The notes under the pieces are model-generated. The model did not search any database. It had not been told where the DNA came from and saw only the letters and a program-made list of their open reading frames with translations. From the NCBI GenBank assembly GCA_012974315.1, contig JAAXQI010000005.1:1-6708 (forward strand): 6,708 bases of DNA, written 5' to 3'. Shown here in pieces: positions 5,775 through 6,708 of this stretch (position 1 is the first letter of the stretch; every line of letters begins with the position of its first letter). A program made the translations under genes and the position numbers. This DNA comes from Desulfobacterales bacterium. Its GTDB lineage: Bacteria; Desulfobacterota; Desulfobulbia; Desulfobulbales; BM004.

Positions 5775-5887
5775 AGATTTGAAATATTGAAGATTGAAGA
5801 TTGTTAATACAGCAAAACTTTTAATAGTCTACAGAGGACTACGGATTTTCCGTTAATTTTCAATTTTCAATTTCTCAAATCTTCAAT
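5770..5887. repeat. Intergenic inverted-repeat element B (heptad arms)
   Basis: The left arm 5770-5802 and right arm 5855-5887 are inverted copies matching at 29 of 33 positions; the outer 13 bp (ATTGAAGATTTGA) are perfect. The arms are built from TTGAAGA-like units repeating every 7 nt. The interior is about 52 nt. The left arm covers the stop codon of the membrane-protein gene, and the right arm ends 10 nt before the stop of the convergent GlmU-like gene. A long stem here could serve as a two-way transcription terminator, though there is no classical G+C-rich stem with a U tract. The design parallels element A at 2202-2366, with a different unit sequence. Confidence 0.68.
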
Positions 5888-5890
5888 ACT

Positions 5891-5906
5891 ATCAGGTTTA
5901 CCTGAT
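5891..5906. terminator. Small hairpin at the end of the GlmU-like gene
   Basis: Perfect 6-bp inverted repeat ATCAGG-TTTA-CCTGAT, whose loop contains the stop codon of the minus-strand gene (5898-5900). No T run follows on either strand, so termination is only a possibility; it may act with the long stem of element B next to it. Confidence 0.3.
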
Positions 5907-6698
5907 AAGTGAATTATCCCCATGGTAGCCCGATGGTACTGTGGTGTTAGGGAGAACCATTGATTTTTTCCCAAGCAATGTGCCTGGATTCGTGACGGTA
6001 TTACATCCTGTTTGTACGTGGTCTCCCAGTATGGCACCCAATTTTCGCAAGCCTGTTTTTACCTGGCCGGCTGGAGTATTGATGGCAACCTCGCCTTTGA
6101 TAAAGCGAAGATTTGCCAGCTTTGTCCCTGCCCCAAGGTTGACCTGATTGCCGAGGATGGAATCTCCAAGGTAGGCAAAATGTCCTGCTTTGGCTCCGTC
6201 CAGAAAAATGGAGTGCTTTACCTCGGTGACATGCCCTATAACGCAATTTCTGCCAATCAGGCAATTGCCCCTGATATAGGCGCCATGGCGGACTTCAGTC
6301 TGGTCGCCGATTATGGTGGGCGATTTAATTAATGCTCCTGGCTCAATAAGCACCCCTTTGCCGATCCTTATGTGATTACCAGCAAGAATCGCACCTGCCA
6401 TAATAACACTGGCACCGACCAGAAGCTCTCCATCATGATATATTTTCATGGCCCCCTTGGTGGCATCACCATATTTAATGGTGAAGTCTCTGGCCTCCAG
6501 CAGGGTGCCGTTGTAATACACCAGGGTTCTTATAAGGGGTTGCCCGTCCTGAATCAGGGCAGGTGTTAATTCAGGGTAGCGCTGTGCTTCAAGATAAGGT
6601 GTGAGGTTTTGCAGGGCAAACCAGACTTGGTCCTCAGCTCGAATGAGTTCTGAATGTTCCCATGAGGATAGATCAAAAAAAGAGTGTGCTGAAAGCAT
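5898..6698 (-). CDS. Left-handed beta-helix acyltransferase, GlmU C-terminal-like
   Basis: A 266-residue cytoplasmic protein resembling the acetyltransferase half of GlmU or the C-terminal part of sugar nucleotidyltransferase-like proteins. Residues 1-60 form a helical lead (FFDLSSWEHSELIRAEDQVW, LTPYLEAQ). From about 85 to 255, hexapeptide repeats give a beta-helix, with many [ILV]G steps (IRIGKGVLIEPGALI, IGRNCVIG). KAGHFAYLGDS at 170-180 mirrors the GlmU KAGHxxYLGD segment, so H173 corresponds to the GlmU catalytic histidine (E. coli His363). NLGAGTKLANLRF (187-199) replaces the GlmU NIGAGTITCNYDG. There is no nucleotidyltransferase (uridylyltransferase) domain. The ATG at 6698 has no ribosome binding site in the 10 nt left in the window, but FFDLS close to the start looks like the family N-terminus, so I take it as complete. 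It is convergent with the small membrane gene. The sugar acted on is unknown. Confidence 0.85.
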   Translation of the reverse strand: MLSAHSFFDLSSWEHSELIRAEDQVWFALQNLTPYLEAQRYPELTPALIQDGQPLIRTLVYYNGTLLEARDFTIKYGDATKGAMKIYHDGELLVGASVIMAGAILAGNHIRIGKGVLIEPGALIKSPTIIGDQTEVRHGAYIRGNCLIGRNCVIGHVTEVKHSIFLDGAKAGHFAYLGDSILGNQVNLGAGTKLANLRFIKGEVAINTPAGQVKTGLRKLGAILGDHVQTGCNTVTNPGTLLGKKSMVLPNTTVPSGYHGDNSLIR

Positions 6699-6708
6699 AA
6701 TTGGTGAC

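Overview
The window reads as chromosomal DNA of an anaerobic, moderately AT-rich bacterium. A sulfate-reducer-like member of the Desulfobacterota is the best guess. This rests on gene content: a rubrerythrin, a siroheme-pathway-type heme synthase (AhbD-like radical SAM/SPASM enzyme), a UspA-like protein and a uroporphyrinogen decarboxylase. No rRNA or other phylogenetic marker is present, so the taxonomy is inference. I see no tRNA, rRNA, CRISPR array, transposase or phage gene.

Positions 1-3430 carry four genes, all on the minus strand. In transcription order they are ahbD-like, hemE, an HD-domain phosphohydrolase and rubrerythrin (cut by the window start). ahbD has a good sigma70-type promoter and a strong ribosome binding site that points to a GTG start. 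hemE and the HD gene are 6 nt apart. Rubrerythrin appears to have its own promoter, overlapped by a near-perfect Fur/PerR-type palindrome. The most notable feature is that hemE is broken. About 53 codons, including the FSDI segment with the catalytic aspartate, are missing at one sharp junction that also shifts the frame, while the sequence on both sides is intact.

Positions 3427-3854 are non-coding and hold the ahbD promoter and an upstream interrupted palindrome. A UspA-family gene follows on the plus strand (3855-4292). It converges on a 389-residue soluble protein I do not recognise (minus, 4320-5489). That gene starts head to head with a small three-helix membrane protein (plus, 5484-5774), and the two start codons overlap or abut. 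The window ends with a left-handed beta-helix protein resembling the acetyltransferase half of GlmU (minus, 5898-6698).

Two intergenic elements share a design: imperfect inverted arms built from 7-nt-periodic repeats (CAGTTNN in one, TTGAAGA-like in the other). Each begins at or within a stop codon, at 2202-2366 and 5770-5887.

Functionally, the left half concerns tetrapyrrole synthesis and peroxide/iron defence. Loss of hemE beside an intact AhbD-like gene suggests that heme may be made from siroheme, which bypasses HemE, unless the deletion is an assembly error or a second hemE exists. The right half has no clear common pathway.
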